Positions 33,751 through 47,540 are shown, counted from the first letter of the stretch. The stretch is DNA of 64,000 nucleotides from Eucommia ulmoides (GCA_016647705.1 CM028338.1:14034240-14098239), one strand, 5' to 3'. A program made the numbers and translations. The notes: generated from the sequence alone by a model not told the origin.

Positions 33751-36700
33751 CATGACAAATACACATAATTGTTAAATTTGACAAAATACAGCTAAGTAAA
33801 AGTTTCGGGTCAATATCAAAATTTTTGTAGTTTAAGGAGGTCTAAAATGAATTTATTAAAGTTTTATTTTCATTAAATCCTCTTTAGTATAGATAAAAAT
33901 TAGCCACTACCCTCAAATTATAGGATATTTCAAACAATGAACTCAGTTATCTACCTCGACCTTGAAACATTTACAACTACTGAATCTTTTCGGTTTAACA
34001 ACCAAAAAAATGATTTCATTTATGCATACCACAACAAATACTACCTACAAACAATCTAAGAGACCTTGTTAAAGGCTTGAAAAGGTCATAACAAAACCCT
34101 AAATCACGAAGGTGATTTAAGAGTTGGGTTTGATTTGGATTTTACACCAAATTCAAGTAGTCTTGACAAACCACCCTAGGCCCAATGAATTAAGGGATTA
34201 CACATTATTAAAGGCCCAAAAAAGAGGCCTTGTAATAACCAAGGAACATTCCTAGAAGTTGTAAACCAATTCAGTTCGCCTCCTTAGTTAGACATTTAAT
34301 GAGCATTGAATGCCCATCCCATCAAGCATTAAATGATTGGGATGACATGGATAGGCTACATTCAACGTATCTAGATATTTTGAGCAAAATATCTTAGGTG
34401 TAACCAAAAACCTTGAATCATGACTACCCATTACCGATACCAAATCAAATTGGTTTGCCACCTAGCCCATGCATGAAGTGTACACCCCATCAAGAAATAA
34501 ATTCTTGGGATGACATGGAATGAATAGGTTCAAAATATGTATATATTTTCACCAAAATAACTTCGGGTTAACTAAAAACTTGAAAATCAGTTATCGGTTA
34601 TAAGATAAGTTAACCCGATTCCATCCAAAATCAACTGTATGTGTACTATCCAAGTCATGACTCATTATCTAACATTAAATTCAAAGTGACACTTCAAGAC
34701 TAGATACAATGCACCTTGGAAGCATTTATGAAAACTAAACTGAAATAGTGAAACTAACCGATACTTAGCCCCTAAACCGAACCGAATGCGTCGCATCAAG
34801 TCATTAATGCAACGATGTGCAAGGAGCACGATTGGTGGGAGGGTAATGATTGGTAATGATTTCTAATCATTACCAAACCTTTGAAAATATTTGGTAATGA
34901 TTACCAAATCTTTTAGAATCTTGCCTTCCATCCTAAATTCGCTCAAGCAAAAGAAGACCAAAACAAGAGACCAAGTCCCCTAGGCCAAATACTGCCTAAA
35001 GAATATGCTGGATATGCCTGCTTATTGATGAATGCACAGGAATACCAGGCCTATAAATAGGGGTCATGTTTTCGTAAATTTCAAGCCTCAAATGTCTTGT
35101 TTCTCTCTCTAAACTTGAGCAACTCTCTTGGATGCTAGGCTCCTCAAGCATATTTCTCAAATAAAACATTATTATTCTGCTGAAATCCGGTCTTGGATGG
35201 GGTTCTTGAAGTTCTTGGAGTAAGAACTCGAAGGATCGACGATCATCGATCAATATCGAGCTAAGAGGATCAAAGAAGGAAATGAGATAGCTACTTAAGG
35301 ACGACCATATCCCTGAAGTAGAGTGTTCTTGAGGTTCTTGGAAAAAGAACTCGAGAAATCAACAGCAATTGACCAACTTCCAACCAAGAAGATCAAGGAG
35401 CAAAATAAGGTAATTACTTTAGGAAGACCATATCCCCTAAGTTGGTATGTATCTTAAAAAACCCAAATGATCATTGTTTAATCTTGTGCATGTAACTTGT
35501 ATATAGAATAATCAAGTAATCCACACACTTTAAATTCATGTACATAACACATAAAACCCATAAACAACTAAACAAACACTTAATTTTTGCCAAACAACTA
35601 AACAAACACTTAATTATGGCTATAATAACCATACCAAGTTTAAATCATACAAAAATCATTCAAAACTATCTCAAGAACATTAAGAACATGAAGAACACTT
35701 AAAAAAGATTAATAATAAACATAATTAAGGTTGCGATTCAAGTTGTCCACAACTTTAAAAATAATTAATAATAACTAATTAAGGTTGTGATTCAGGTTAT
35801 TCACAACTAAAACCAACTAATAATCAACCCAGCTTTCAACTTAACAAGAATGATCTATGTTTGACCTGATCTTTGGTAACCAACCAAAGTACTAGGCAAC
35901 CAATAAGGGTTCGGTCACACCTTTAATAACATAAACTATATCCTTTGACCTAACACAAACGAACTACGTAAAGACCTGATTCTCGTTAATCCGGGATTTG
36001 TAGGCAACACACATGCGGGTTCAGTCGCATATCCAAATAATTTAGTCTTAGTTTGCATTTTCATTTAGTATAGCTTGCATTTTTATATCTATGTCTATAG
36101 AATTAGTACAACTTTCAAGGCAACGGAACAACATTCTTTTGGAAACCAAAAAGAAGAATCTATTCGGAGGGGAAATGTGAGATATTTTGTTCCACCAAAG
36201 AAAATTATTTTCTTCTTACCATTCAAAGAATTTCCATGATATATCAAAACAACAATTTATAGGATTTAATGATTCCTAAGAACCTAGTTTTCCTTTTAAC
36301 TATTTGGATTGGGTCTGGTCATTTGAATTGGTAATAATAAACATAATGAATAGAAAAGAATAGTGGCTTGGATCGTGTCTTTACGGCTAATCTATGGGAG
36401 AAGGTATATAAACTGTTATTGGGTGTCGTTGACTAGTATTAGCTATAGTATTTACCTGCTTTACATTAGATCATGCAAAATACCATAAAAAGACAAAAAC
36501 ACTTTTAAAAGGGGAATTATTATCGTTTAAGTAAATCAAAGAAAATTGCTTGGATAGTGTTTAACAGTGAATATCTATATAGACCAAGGTACCAATTACG
36601 GACGAGTGTCGTAGGTGCATATAACGTTTCCCAAGCACAACTAACTCCCAAACTTAAAGAATATCTTTGGTACACAAACCTTTGGATGTCAAAACATGAG

Positions 36701-37479
36701 TCATTTTAAAAGGATGAAACTTGTTTTAATCCTCTTCCCGATTCTTTACTTTTTTGCTATCAAAATCCGGGGTACATATAAAAGAGAAGGAGAGAGAAGA
36801 ATAGAGGAAGAGAAATGAAGATAAGATTTTTTTTTTCTTTCTTTTCAATTTTTTTTCCTTTAATTTTTTGGTAACGAATTCTCTAAGTCCTCCTATATTT
36901 CAATATGAAGAATCTTTCCTTCTGTCTTTGCTTTCTCTTGTTTTTATTTATTCACGTAAAAGTTACCAATATTTTGGACCATGCTCCTCTCACGTCTTGG
37001 GTCTCGTCAGGCACACCTTTGGAGCCCTTACCCCCAGCCCTTTAGCTAGACTTGAAGCATTACAGAACGGGTAAAGATTTAATTGTAGTGGTCTCTGGTT
37101 GAGTGGCATACGTTTTTCACGTTTTTTCATAACGAAAGTTTCTTTGGTGGTTATTTGACATCCTGTTGGCTATCCAAACCGTCTCTTTGTTTGGGAAATA
37201 GGAAAGTGTAACGGGTAAGATATCTACATATACATGCGAGAGGCACGTTACTGTCTGTCATATTCCCTATTTAAGGAGGCGATTGGTTTCCTAACATTAC
37301 AACTTCCTTTTTTTTTCCAAAATTTAGGGTTTTTATTCACAATTTTCTCCATCATTTATCCATTTTTATTCCTAGGTTTCGTTTGATTGTCAATGAAAAT
37401 AGCTTCCCATGAATTATTTCTTTGCAATAAAGAGAGAATCACCCAATTTTACAAAGACAATGTGATACTACGATACCAG

Positions 37480-38020
37480 TACCTGTGGAGATTTAGGTTA
37501 AGGATCCTCAGGTTGATATTCAATCATTGAGAGAGGACCAGGTGACCTTCCACCCATTGTTCATTATGCATTGCAGGCTTAGAGTCCCATTACCTCGAGT
37601 TCTTAGGGTAATTCTTACATTTTACAAACTCACACCCTATCAATGTGCCCCGAATATGATTCACATCATGATGGCATGGTAGAGTTGGTTCACCTATATG
37701 GCCTTTCTCTAGGATCCAAGAAAATTTAGGCGCATACAATTTAACAAAGTGGGCAAACTTAGATGAGTACTTTCTCTAGTCACGAGCCACCCAATTTATC
37801 ACCAGGCTTACTGACTCGAACAAAGGATGGGATAAGCACATGATTATCCTCACCGGTGGCTAGGAGTTTTATAGAATGAGTGAGAACTCTGCCCATGTCC
37901 TCCTAAAGGGTTGACCTTCTCCTACTCTGATTGAAATTGTTTCATTTTCAGCGGCGAGTATAACGAGAGAGGGTTGAAGAAGGCTTTGTCCATCATGGAT
38001 TCCTAGAGGGATTTCAATAT
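37480..38020 (+). pseudogene. Plant retrotransposon-associated gag-like remnant
   Basis: Decayed plus-strand wording HCRLRVPLPRVLRVILTFYK followed by LTPYQCAPNMIHIM resembles a protein segment often found in plant Tat-type retroelements and annotated as a putative plant transposon protein. A leader with a T-rich stretch lies upstream (about 37300). It is broken in many places. The call rests on one recalled motif. Confidence 0.35.
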
Positions 38021-39729
38021 ACTATTCTGCTAAGGTCCCTTGGTTACACCAATAGAGATATATATAGTTCCACAAAGAGAGATTGCTCCAACAAAGAGGC
38101 CTATTACCCCCGATAAATGGTGAGGCCTTAGAAGTTGTCCCGTACATAAATGAATTTTCACTGTAGGAGGTTGAAGTGAGATGAGTCCATAGAGGAAGGA
38201 TCCGAGTTTCTATGCTCCCAGATATGAAACACTTCCCTAGAATGTTCCCTAACCTAGCCCTGCGGAGGAAACTGAAATTGATATACTCCTGATGGTAGTT
38301 GTTGTTGGGGAGGTGGGATGACATCGTTAGTCTTACCAAAGGCTTTTGTAACTGCATTACCCCCGATGACTTCTCAAGGTTCATAGAGGGACAGTTTAAG
38401 GAGAAAATATCCTACTCCTAGAGTGGATCTACCTATTGTACCATCAATGTCAAGCAAGCTTCCTAGAGAAAAAATCTCATCAATGTCTGCTGCTAATTTG
38501 TATGCTTGGTCCCCCTGGTTCTATGTTTATGGGGTACCTGTAATGAAGGAAGATTCAGTAGTAAAGCACTCTGCCGAGGTTAGGGCCATCCTAAAGGATG
38601 AAATTCTTCAAAAGGATTGAGAGTTATGTCAAATGAAGTCTGATAAGAAACTTGATCGAATGGCGAGGTAAACCCAAATCTTATATTCTCCTTCTTTAGT
38701 TACATCCATTTGTCGTTCCAGAGAGTGAATCTGTGTAGAGAGAACACTTCATTAGAGGATTACAAAACTTTAATTGGAATTAGAATATTGTCTAACCCAA
38801 ATTGGTCTCCTTATAAGATATTTGATTATGGAGAAGGAGGAAAGATAGGTCACAGGCAAGAAGATGGAATAATAGAGCGCGAGAATCACCATGCTGTAGT
38901 ATAAGGTGGACTTACACCCCTACTGGGTGGATAAGAAGGGCTGGCTATTTCGGACTAATATTTGTATTTAGTTCTTAGCCGAGAAGAGGGTGGACAAGAA
39001 GGACTTTATTTAGGTAAGCTATCGGGCCGACCTTACTGGCACTAACATGTTGTCAACTTTCTTCTTGTTTCGGTGGATTTTTCTACGGATGATCTCGTAG
39101 AATACGAATGTAGGCAGCACAAGTCAGGGCTAGAGCCACCTTACCAGATATATCTTGGACATGTAGTACTTGTATCTCTTCCCCATATGATTTAGGACCC
39201 ACCGGTATCCCTTCGAAAATTTCCCCTGGATTCGGTATTGTATTATTATGCATTGATTATCATGGGGCGCAAATACCCATATAACTTCTTCCATGCTTAA
39301 GTCTTGTCGTTGTCATACTCGTTAGGCATCAATATTGTTCTTCCCCCAAAAAATATATTATATATCTCTTTCCGAGGAGGTAGCAAAATTGCGCGTCATC
39401 ATTACGCGGATAGTGTTTTGGCAAGTTGGATGGTCAGTTCAACTATTAATGGCCATCTATCCCTATTTATGTCCCGTAGGCCTTAAATAACGAAAGTATT
39501 TTTTTTTTCTCACACGTATTTTCTTCGCCTACTCAACACTTCTTTTGCACCTGTCTTTCAGTCTTCTCATTTTTTTTTCCTTAAAAAAATGGATATAGAC
39601 AAATCGAGTTTCCCAGAAAGTTATAATCCAGAAGAAAGATGAAGAGAGTTTTTGACAACCTTGCTGAGGGTATCCTCCCTAAGAAAGCAATCCAAGTGGA
39701 GACTCCACGGAGATTCTGGTTCTTTCAGT

Positions 39730-39945
39730 AGGGTGAGTGGGACTAATAAGTGAAGTAATTAATTAACCTCCATGATTCCTTGAAGGCTAAGAATGAGGCC
39801 ATCCTAAAGAATAGAGAGGTTGTTCTCCATGGAATTTTGCTCGACAAAGGAAATGTTATTGAGTCCAAACTGAAGAGAGCTGACATCGCTCTTGACTTTT
39901 CCCATCATTCCCTGAGATCGAAGAAATTCGACAATCTAGGCCAGT
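39730..39945 (+). pseudogene. Coiled-coil-like coding remnant
   Basis: The plus strand reads LKAKNEAILKNREVVLHGI and then KLKRADIALDFSHHSLRS, a charged helical stretch of the kind found in the variable ORF of Tat-type elements. No other domain is seen. Confidence 0.3.
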
Positions 39946-40033
39946 AACCTGGATTGTTTTAACAGTAACTTAGATCTGGTCCGGTCTACAAAAGAATCAT
40001 GAGAAGAATAGGATACTGGGAAGTCCTCAATTG

Positions 40034-40038
<5 letters not shown>

Positions 40039-40070
<32 letters not shown>
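40039..40070 (+). repeat. Poly-A run
   Basis: Thirty-two A residues bordered by purine-rich DNA. There is no LINE or SINE body upstream, so I treat it as a simple repeat. Confidence 0.9.
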
Positions 40071-40075
<5 letters not shown>

Positions 40076-40839
40076 AGGTCTGAAGAGAGAGAGAAATGAG
40101 AAAATTGAAGGTGAGATTAGGAAACTTGGGGATGCAAAAGTCCCCCACTCTCTTTGTATTTCTTTCTTTTCTTTAGGGGTAAAATGACAATTAATGGGTG
40201 AACCCCCTTCTAATATATTCTTCTCCTCCTATTTGTTTCTATTTTCTTTAGTGATTCAAAATATTACTTAATTAAGTTTTCTTGGACTTAGTCTCACATG
40301 AGATTTCCAAGTGTTTTGTGACCTTTGCCTTCTATTAGCATGGTCGAGTTATTCAACGGTGGGGGTGTAGTCTTCGTTCGCTTGTCTAGAGCCCCCACTT
40401 TCAAGGAGTAAAAGAATGCAATTTTCTTAAGGGGATGAAATCCTCCAGTGTGCATAAGGTGAAAATTGGAGAGTAATTTATGGAAGAAATATAAAATTTT
40501 CATTTATTAGATAGATTTGGCGATTAGAATCACTCCATAAGCAAACTTCATACAAAATAATTATTAAGGATTTTAACATTCCAAGGGTAAGGGTACTTCT
40601 TTCCCTGTATTGTCACAAAATTGTAAGAACCGGGTCTTGTGATTTGGATGAATCAGTATGGTTTTTCCCAGGAGGGGTCAAGTTTTCTTGTTCCCGGCTT
40701 CTTAGCTACAAGGGTGACTTTTCAGAGAACCAAGTCTCCCTCCTAGAATGACTAATGGGAGTCCCGTTTATTGTGGTAGCGTGCTACTATTTGGTGGTGG
40801 ACTGCCCGTGTTACTTGCGATAACCCCAGTTTTTCTTCT

Positions 40840-41503
40840 AATAGAACTTGGTTGAGTCTAAGTTCGACATTATTCCCTGGTTTGTGTATTCAACTATGCT
40901 AGAGGCTTGGCATGCCGATTTCCAAGAGATAACAACCTTAGAGACAAAAGTGAGAGCAAATGGAGACTTTGCCATGAGTATTCGGGTAGTAGTATGGTTA
41001 GCCCACAGAACCCCTGGGACGTCTTCTATCCACGACCCATTTTACCTATCAAGTCTAGTCTTGATACCATGGAGAATGGTGATATTTGTCACATCTACGT
41101 GTATGTTCGTCTGTGGGTGTTTGGGTAAGGAAAAGTGGTTGTGGATCCCCAACTGGGAGCAAGACTCTTTGTATAAGTCGTTATTGAACTGCTTTCCATT
41201 GTTTGTCATGATTACCCTTGGGTTATAGAAATGAAAAACGATTATTTTCTAGGTGAAATTATTTATTTTTTCCTTGGTAATGGTTTCTCGAGGTTTGGTC
41301 TCCATCTACTTGGTAAAATAGTTTATGGTGACCCGTAGGAATTTACGTTACCCCATTCCCATCAGGAGAAGTCGGACAATGCTGATTCCCCATTCAATAA
41401 AGGGCCAACGGCTGCTCATGGGGACCATCTCAATGGGAAGAAGTTTGGTAAGTAGGGTGAATCTCTGACATTTGTTGCAGTTGTGAGTGAAAGATCAGGT
41501 ATT
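40840..41503 (-). pseudogene. Tat-type gypsy integrase fossil (left part)
   Basis: Minus-strand words NCNKCQRF (end of the zinc-binding region), WPFIEWGI and later GKQFNNDLYK, LGIHNHFS and ILHGIKTRLD are standard for plant Tat-type integrases and parallel to the copy at 14288-15000. The frame is interrupted at 41503 by the solo LTR at 41509-44930 and appears to resume beyond it. Fossil, several breaks. Confidence 0.7.
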
Positions 41504-41508
41504 ATCCT

Positions 41509-43656
41509 TGTAGGTACCGTATTTTGTCCCACTCATTAAGTGTCAAATCAAGTACAAGTTTAGATAAACTTTAAACTTAGGTTTAAAAGGAATGAATTTC
41601 TACATTGTCTCACACTACATCATATATAAAAATACCAAAAAACATTAGAAAACACAAAAATTGCTAAATTTGACTAAATTCAGTTAAGTAAAAGTTTTGG
41701 GTTAACCTTGAAAATCCTATAATTTAAGGGGGTCTAAAATAATATTATTAAAGGTTGATTTTTATTAAACCATATTTTATTATGAATAAAAATTAGCCAC
41801 TACCCTTTAATTATAGGATATTTCAAACAATTACCTTGGTTACCTACCCCGACCTTGAAACATTTACTATCACTGAATTTTATCGGTTCAACACCAAAAA
41901 TGTTTGTTTCAATTATGAATATTACATTAAATTCCATCTAGAAACAGTCTAATAGACCTTGATCAAGGTTTTTAAATGTCATGACAAGCCCTAAATCACT
42001 ATAGTGATTAAGGACTTGGGCTTGGTTTAGAATTACACTAATCTAAGTTGTCTTGACAAACTACTCTAGGCCCAATGAATCAAATGGTCAAAACAACATT
42101 AAAAAAAAACCCATAAAAGAGCCTTGAAATGACCAAGAAACCCCTAGATATTCTATACATTAATATTTAAGGAAGGAAACCAAGACGCTTAGGAGGTAAC
42201 CAACCGTTATCGAAACTAAACCTATTTGGTTCGCTACCTAGGTTAGGATTTTAATAAGAATTAAATTATCATCCCATCAAGTATTAAATTATTGGGATTC
42301 CATGGATAGGTCACATTCAATGTATCAAGATATTTTGATCAAAATATCTTAGAGTTAACCAAAAATTTTGAAATATGACTACCCGTTATCGAAACCAAAC
42401 CAAACCGGTTTGTCAACTTACCCTCGCATTTCATGATCATTAAATGCACATATCATCAATAATTTATTTCTTAGGGATAACATGGAATGGATGTATGCAT
42501 TGAATGTAGATATTTTATCAAAATATCTTAAGGATTAACCAGGAACCTTGAAATCCAACCGTCGGTTACAAGGTAAACTAACGCGATTCAATCTAAAACT
42601 AATCGAATGTGTGCTCACCAAGTAATGAATCATCATATAGAATTAAATTCAAGGTGACACATCAAGACTACATACATTGAACCTTGAAAGCATTGATGGC
42701 ATCTAAATCAAAATAGTGAAACTAACTAGTACTTAATGCCTAAACCAAACCGAAAGTGTCACATCTTTACATTAATGCACCCATGTGCAACCAATAGGAT
42801 TTGAGGGAGTGTAATGATTGCCAATCATTGCCAAATCTTTGAAAATATTTGGTAGTCGTTACCAATTCTTTGAGGATCTTCACTTGCACTCCAAATTCAT
42901 CCAAAGCTAATAAAAAAATAAAGATAGAATGTTCCCTAGGCCAAATATTCCATAAATAAGAGATTTCCCTATAAATGGGAAGCTCCTATTTTCATTTTTT
43001 TTTTAGTCTTGAAGACTTAGCTTTTCTCTAAGATTGAGCAATAGTCTCGGGTGCTAGGCTTTCCAATCAATTCTCTTGAATAACATGCTGTTATTCTATT
43101 AAAATTTGGTCCCAGAGGGTGTTCTTGAGGTTCTTGGAGAAAGAACTCAAAAGGTTTACGGTCACTGATCAAAGACAAGCTAAGAAGATCAAGGAAGAAA
43201 GGGAGGTAATCACTTAGGGAAGGCTACTTCCCCTAAGTACGTATGTTCACTTCAAAACAACCTTTTTTATTGGTTTAATTTCATGTATTATGCTTGTACA
43301 TATCATAAGCATGTAGTATCTATCATTAATTTCATTTATATAACACATAAAACTCATAATTAACCAAATAACACTTAATTCTTTTTATAATCACCAAAAT
43401 ATGTCCAAATCATACAAATTTATCTCAAGAACATCCAATAACAATAACCAAATCCTCTGAGAACATGTTAAGAACATGTGAGGATTCAAACAAAACGTCT
43501 ATCACACCATGAGTTGTAAACAGTCTCTACGATTCTCTTAAGAACATTTTTAATCGAACTCTATTAAATGCTAACCTAACCATATAAACTATTAATAAAC
43601 TCGTTTACCTTATGTTAAACGTCAAGATCATAGCCTGGTAGGCTAGTGGACTGGCA

Positions 43657-43695
<39 letters not shown>

Positions 43696-44930
43696 TACAC
43701 CAACAGATCCTTGTTGCTAAAAACTCGAGATAAGGGGAGGGCCTTTATTCCTTTGGGAATATGTGTGATTCTTCTTCTGAAACCTTCCCAATTTTTTTAG
43801 TTACGAGTAGGACTTGCATAAATATATGGTATTTTCTCTTCTTTTTAACTAAACAACTTAAAAACTAAACTAAACTAATGAGTTCGGTTAAGGTGTTCAT
43901 AACAAAATCAATGAGATTATGTATACATCATGTTGTGACTGGTGTCATGTTTTGAAGATAAAATTAACTAAAACTAATTTGTAACCCTAAATAATTGAAC
44001 TACGTGATGACCTGATCTTTGGTTACCCCCCAAAGTACATAAGCAAACCACATAAGGGTTCGATCACCTTTAATAAATAAAACCATATCCTTTTAACCTT
44101 AAATAAATGAACTAAATCAGACTTGATCTTTGGGTTACTCGCCAAAGTACGTAGGCAACCTATTTAAGGTTCGGTTATTAAAAATTATAAAAAACATTTC
44201 ATTTAGTATTAGCTTTCATGTTGGAACTACATGTTGACCTGATTTCTTGTGAAATCAGGGATATGTAGGAAGCATATATAAGGTTTGATCAGTTATATTT
44301 CTACATATTATAAACTACTATTGGGTTGTCTCTACCTAAAATAATGTAGATTACTATAGTTTATTGCTTTTCATTACGTGTAAAAATACAAAAATTATTC
44401 ATTTTCGTTTATGGTTGCATAATTTATAATTAAACTTTTACTACTTTTATTACATCAAAATACATAAATTAGAAAAAGGAAAAAAAAAATGATTTTTGTT
44501 ATTAATGAAATCAAAGAAAATTATTGGGGTAATGTTTAACAGAGAATATTCATTTAGACGAAGATACTGTTTATGGACGGGTGTCTTGGGGTGCGTAAAA
44601 CTTTCCCCGAGCATAACCAACCCTGAACTTTAAGAATATCTCGGGTACATAGACCTTGTGAAGTCAAAACACAAGCTAATTTAAAATAAAAATGAATTTA
44701 TAAAACTCCCGGTGACCTAACACACTATTTAACCCATGCTAGGTTGCGACTCTTTTTAAAACATAAAATCCCAGCCCAAGAAGATTTTCAAAACCGATGC
44801 CTAAAAAAGCCATTGAAAAACTATTTTCAAAATGAACGGGTTTGGATAACTTAGAGAGGGAGGAATGAAACTCGTTTCCTCTTCTTTCCAATTCTCTACT
44901 TCTTCCGTTATCAAAATTCCGGGTGCATCA
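41509..44930 (+). mobile_element. Large Tat/Ogre-like solo LTR (copy 2)
   Basis: It starts TGTAGGTACCGTATTTTGTC and ends GGGTGCATCA, with identical flanks ATCCT (41504-41508 and 44931-44935). There is no primer site, coding region or second LTR, so it is a solo LTR, about 3.4 kb. It is homologous to copy 1 (31446-36779) and inserted in the minus-strand integrase fossil. Confidence 0.85.
43659..43694. repeat. (TA)n microsatellite
   Basis: About 18 TA units inside the solo LTR; not present at the matching place in copy 1. Confidence 0.95.
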
Positions 44931-44935
44931 ATCCT

Positions 44936-45215
44936 CCAAAGTTGTCCAATATTAATCGTTCTAGATTACCTTTGATGCCAAAGCATGAAATTAAAATTTG
45001 TGGGCAATAATGAGTTAATATATGTTTTCCTCATTTTTATTTTGTGCATAATGTATCTAAAAATGATATTTTGATCTATAAATACAATAGATGATTATGA
45101 GCATAGTGAAATTTTTGATCTTGTGCTATAGCGATATGTGTTATTTTTTAGATTCTATTATTGTGGCAAAATAATTAGTGTGTATGCTAATATCCTAATG
45201 TGTATAAAATGTAGT
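44936..45215. other. Resumed Tat integrase trace, then probable Copia leader
   Basis: Minus-strand wording at about 45000-44936 fits the region just upstream of NCNKCQRF in Tat integrases, so the target of the solo LTR continues here. From about 45010 rightward the DNA is AT-rich and non-coding and runs into the Copia gag start across the gypsy insertion. The exact junction between the two is not visible. Confidence 0.45.
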
Positions 45216-46040
45216 TGATGAGAATATATCAGTTGCACTAAGAGATCCGTTACATGTTCCAATTGGCCCAATAAGGGCAAGGGCAAAAAGATTCAAAGAA
45301 CTACTTAATGAGCTTATTCAAGATATTTGGACCGAGTCTATAATGGTGAATCCCAAATTAGGCCCATTGGACAATTAAGGCTTAGTCCACCTCATCAAGG
45401 CAATGAATGGGCTTAAATCATGATCCTGAACGAGCCTAGGATGACACCCACAAATTTTATTTTATTTATTTTATTATTTCAAGTCTTTCAATTTTTTTCA
45501 GGCTGATTTGTAAGGTACAATTGCCAAGTAATCTTTTCCTTTTTCAATTAGGAATGTAAGGTTAGTTAGGAATATTCCTTATTCTTTATTTTGTCTTAGA
45601 TATTAGGGTTTCCTTTTTCCATCTTGTAGGCCTGTGAATTTTCCAAGACATATTAGGTTTGTTTTTTTCTAGTTCTGTTGGCTGCCTATTTAAGGGGCGT
45701 CGTAGACCTACAAATTTCATACATTATTTTTGATTAATACAATTGTATGAGTTTTCTCTTAAGTTTTTCAGAGAACTTTTTTTGAACATATTAAAAATTT
45801 GTTGTGGCGTTCAAACTCTATATCTTTGGTTCATGGTTCGTTATAATGATTGGGTCAAGATCATTACTTATACCATTGGGTCGCATTTCGTTCATAAACG
45901 TTGGGTCAAGGTAATCTATCCCAAATTTCGTATTTTTGTGTTTTTGTCTTTTTGTTTATAAAACTGAATTTAGTTCGATTCTCGTGACGAAACCTTAAGT
46001 TGGTTTTATGTCTCACAAATTCTTGGTGAGGTTCGCATCA
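45216..46040 (+). repeat. Gypsy 5' LTR
   Basis: It pairs with 55874-56696. Its first roughly 200 bases resemble the carboxy-terminal coding tail of pol, because the pol frame extends into the 3' LTR in this family. Leader wording CTATTTAAGGGG (about 45690) is a probable TATA region. Confidence 0.9.
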
Positions 46041-46054
46041 TTTGGTATTAGAGG
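46041..46054 (+). promoter_or_regulatory. Gypsy primer-binding site
   Basis: TTTGGTATTAGAGG directly follows the LTR end and resembles the initiator-Met tRNA primer site TGGTATCAGAGC. Confidence 0.65.
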
Positions 46055-46734
46055 AAGGTCTAAATCAGGTTTCATATATCCTTTTCTTTTTTGTTCATTA
46101 ATATCCATTTCTTCCTCTCTTTTTTCTTGACTGAATTATATTGTCAAATTTGGTCTGACTTTATTTAAAGTACTGTGCATTTTTTTCGTTCAATTTAAAT
46201 CTGGTCAGATCTTTATAAAAATGCAAAGGTTGCTGAATTTCATTATTTCAAAAAAAAGAAGAAAAAAAAAACAGAAACAGAAAAATAGAAAAAAAAAATA
46301 ACAGTAGTGAAATTCAGTACCAAAAAAAAAAAAAAAAAGAGAACGAAAAATCCAACAGCCATATTGAGATTTAAATTCTTCTTTTTTTATTCCATAAGCT
46401 TATCTTGTGTGTTCTTCTTGTTCACTTTGCTTTTGTCTTAAATCTTGTTCATAGTGAATCGATTTGTTGAGTTTGAATTGTCACGAGAAATTTCTGATTG
46501 ATATTGGTTAAGTTCAATAAAGAACTAAAATAGTAAACTAACGAGTGGAAAAAGGCAAGAAAGTGTGAGCTCATAAGAGGGCAAGAGCCGAATTTGAGTG
46601 AAACACAAGTGTAAGTTCCATCAATCTTGAGGGAAACACGTGAATGAGTATTTGTGAGGTTTACTAACTTTGTTTTGCAGGTTATTAAACAGGTCTAAAG
46701 AAACAAAGGCTCATCCGATAAAACACCAGAAAAG

Positions 46735-47540
46735 ATGGACGTCAAACTTTTCTATAAAGCCAACGAAAGTTTGAAAGGTTGAACTCGTGGTTTGATGAAG
46801 TGCATGATCGACTTGAAAAATTGAGTCTAGTTCACAAAAGGGCCAACCACCTAAAGCTCCTAATGTGTAACGAAGAGAGAGGAATCCGCGTAGGTTTGAC
46901 TGTGAAGATAATTATGGAGATGATCTAGATGAAAAAGATCGCGCATCTAATGCGAGGTTGGACAGATTTGGGCTTGGATATGGAAATAGATAAGATTGGT
47001 ATGGGGAGAGAATTGATAATAACTTGGGAAGTATCAAGGTGAACATTCCATCTTTCCAAGGCAAAAACGATCCTAAAGCTTATTTAGAGTAGGAGAAGAG
47101 AATGGAATTGGTGTTTGATTGTCACAACTACACCGAGTTAAAGAAGTTGAGGTTTACTTCCATAGAATTCATCGATTATGCTATTATATGGTGGGATCAA
47201 CTTACCCGGTGTATGAGGAGGAATGGTGAAAGACCTATCGCGACATGGGAAGAGATGAAAGCAACTATGAAGAGGTGATTCATTCCATGTCACTACTGTA
47301 GAGACATGTTCTAGAAATTGAAAAGTCTTACACAAGATTCTAAGTGCATGGAAGACTACTACAAAGAGATAAAGATAGTCATGATTCGAGCCAATAGGGA
47401 AGAGGGCCAAGAAGCAACAATGGCTAGGTTTCAAATCAGACTAAATCATGACATTTCAAATGTGGTAGAGTTGCAACATTATGTTGAGTTGAGTGACATG
47501 GTGCACATGGTCATCAAAGTGGAGTAACAATTGAAGCGAA
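46735..47540 (+). pseudogene. gag of the gypsy fossil
   Basis: Readable parts are VNIPSFQGKNDPKAYLE (about 47040), KLRFTSIEFIDYAIIWWDQL, a SLTQDSKCMEDYYKEI block, and MARFQIRLNHDISNVVELQH ending DMVHMVIKVE. This is the classical retrotransposon-gag core and tail of plant gypsy elements. The part before 47040 is charged and poorly preserved. Fossil with many breaks. Confidence 0.75.

Larger units (their letters stand above)
31446..36779 (+). repeat. Large Tat/Ogre-like LTR (copy 1), split by a SIRE-like solo LTR
   Basis: The LTR starts TGTAGACACCT at 31446, is interrupted at 31457, resumes at 33581 with TTATTTTGTCCCACC, and ends near CCGGGGTACATA at about 36779. It aligns along its length with 41509-44930; shared phrases include TAAACTTTAAACTTA, ATAGGATATTTCAAACAAT, CCTAGGCCCAATGAAT-type wording and CGGACGAGTGTCGT versus GGACGGGTGTCTT. 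The GGGTGTC..GGTGC wording near the end is typical of Ogre/Tat LTRs. No clear target duplication flanks this copy. Confidence 0.7.
36780..41503. other. Composite of old gypsy-like remnants
   Basis: Plus-strand coding debris (37480-38020, 38420-38620, 39730-39945), T-rich and A-rich runs, two leader-like stretches (about 37220-37400 and 39430-39600) and, at the right end, a minus-strand integrase fossil. No intact gene is visible. The mixed orientations show that at least two elements are involved. Confidence 0.5.

Noticed and set aside
38022-38384. A 120-codon minus-strand frame as a gene
   Set aside because: No domain is recognised, and the opposite strand shows the gag-like debris seen upstream; it is probably a shadow frame.
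40039-40070. Poly-A run as the tail of a LINE or SINE
   Set aside because: No LINE coding trace, Pol III boxes or target duplications were found upstream.
31446-44930. The two large LTR copies as the pair of one 13-kb element
   Set aside because: Copy 2 has its own perfect ATCCT duplications, no polypurine tract before it and no primer site after copy 1. The DNA between them has mixed orientations.
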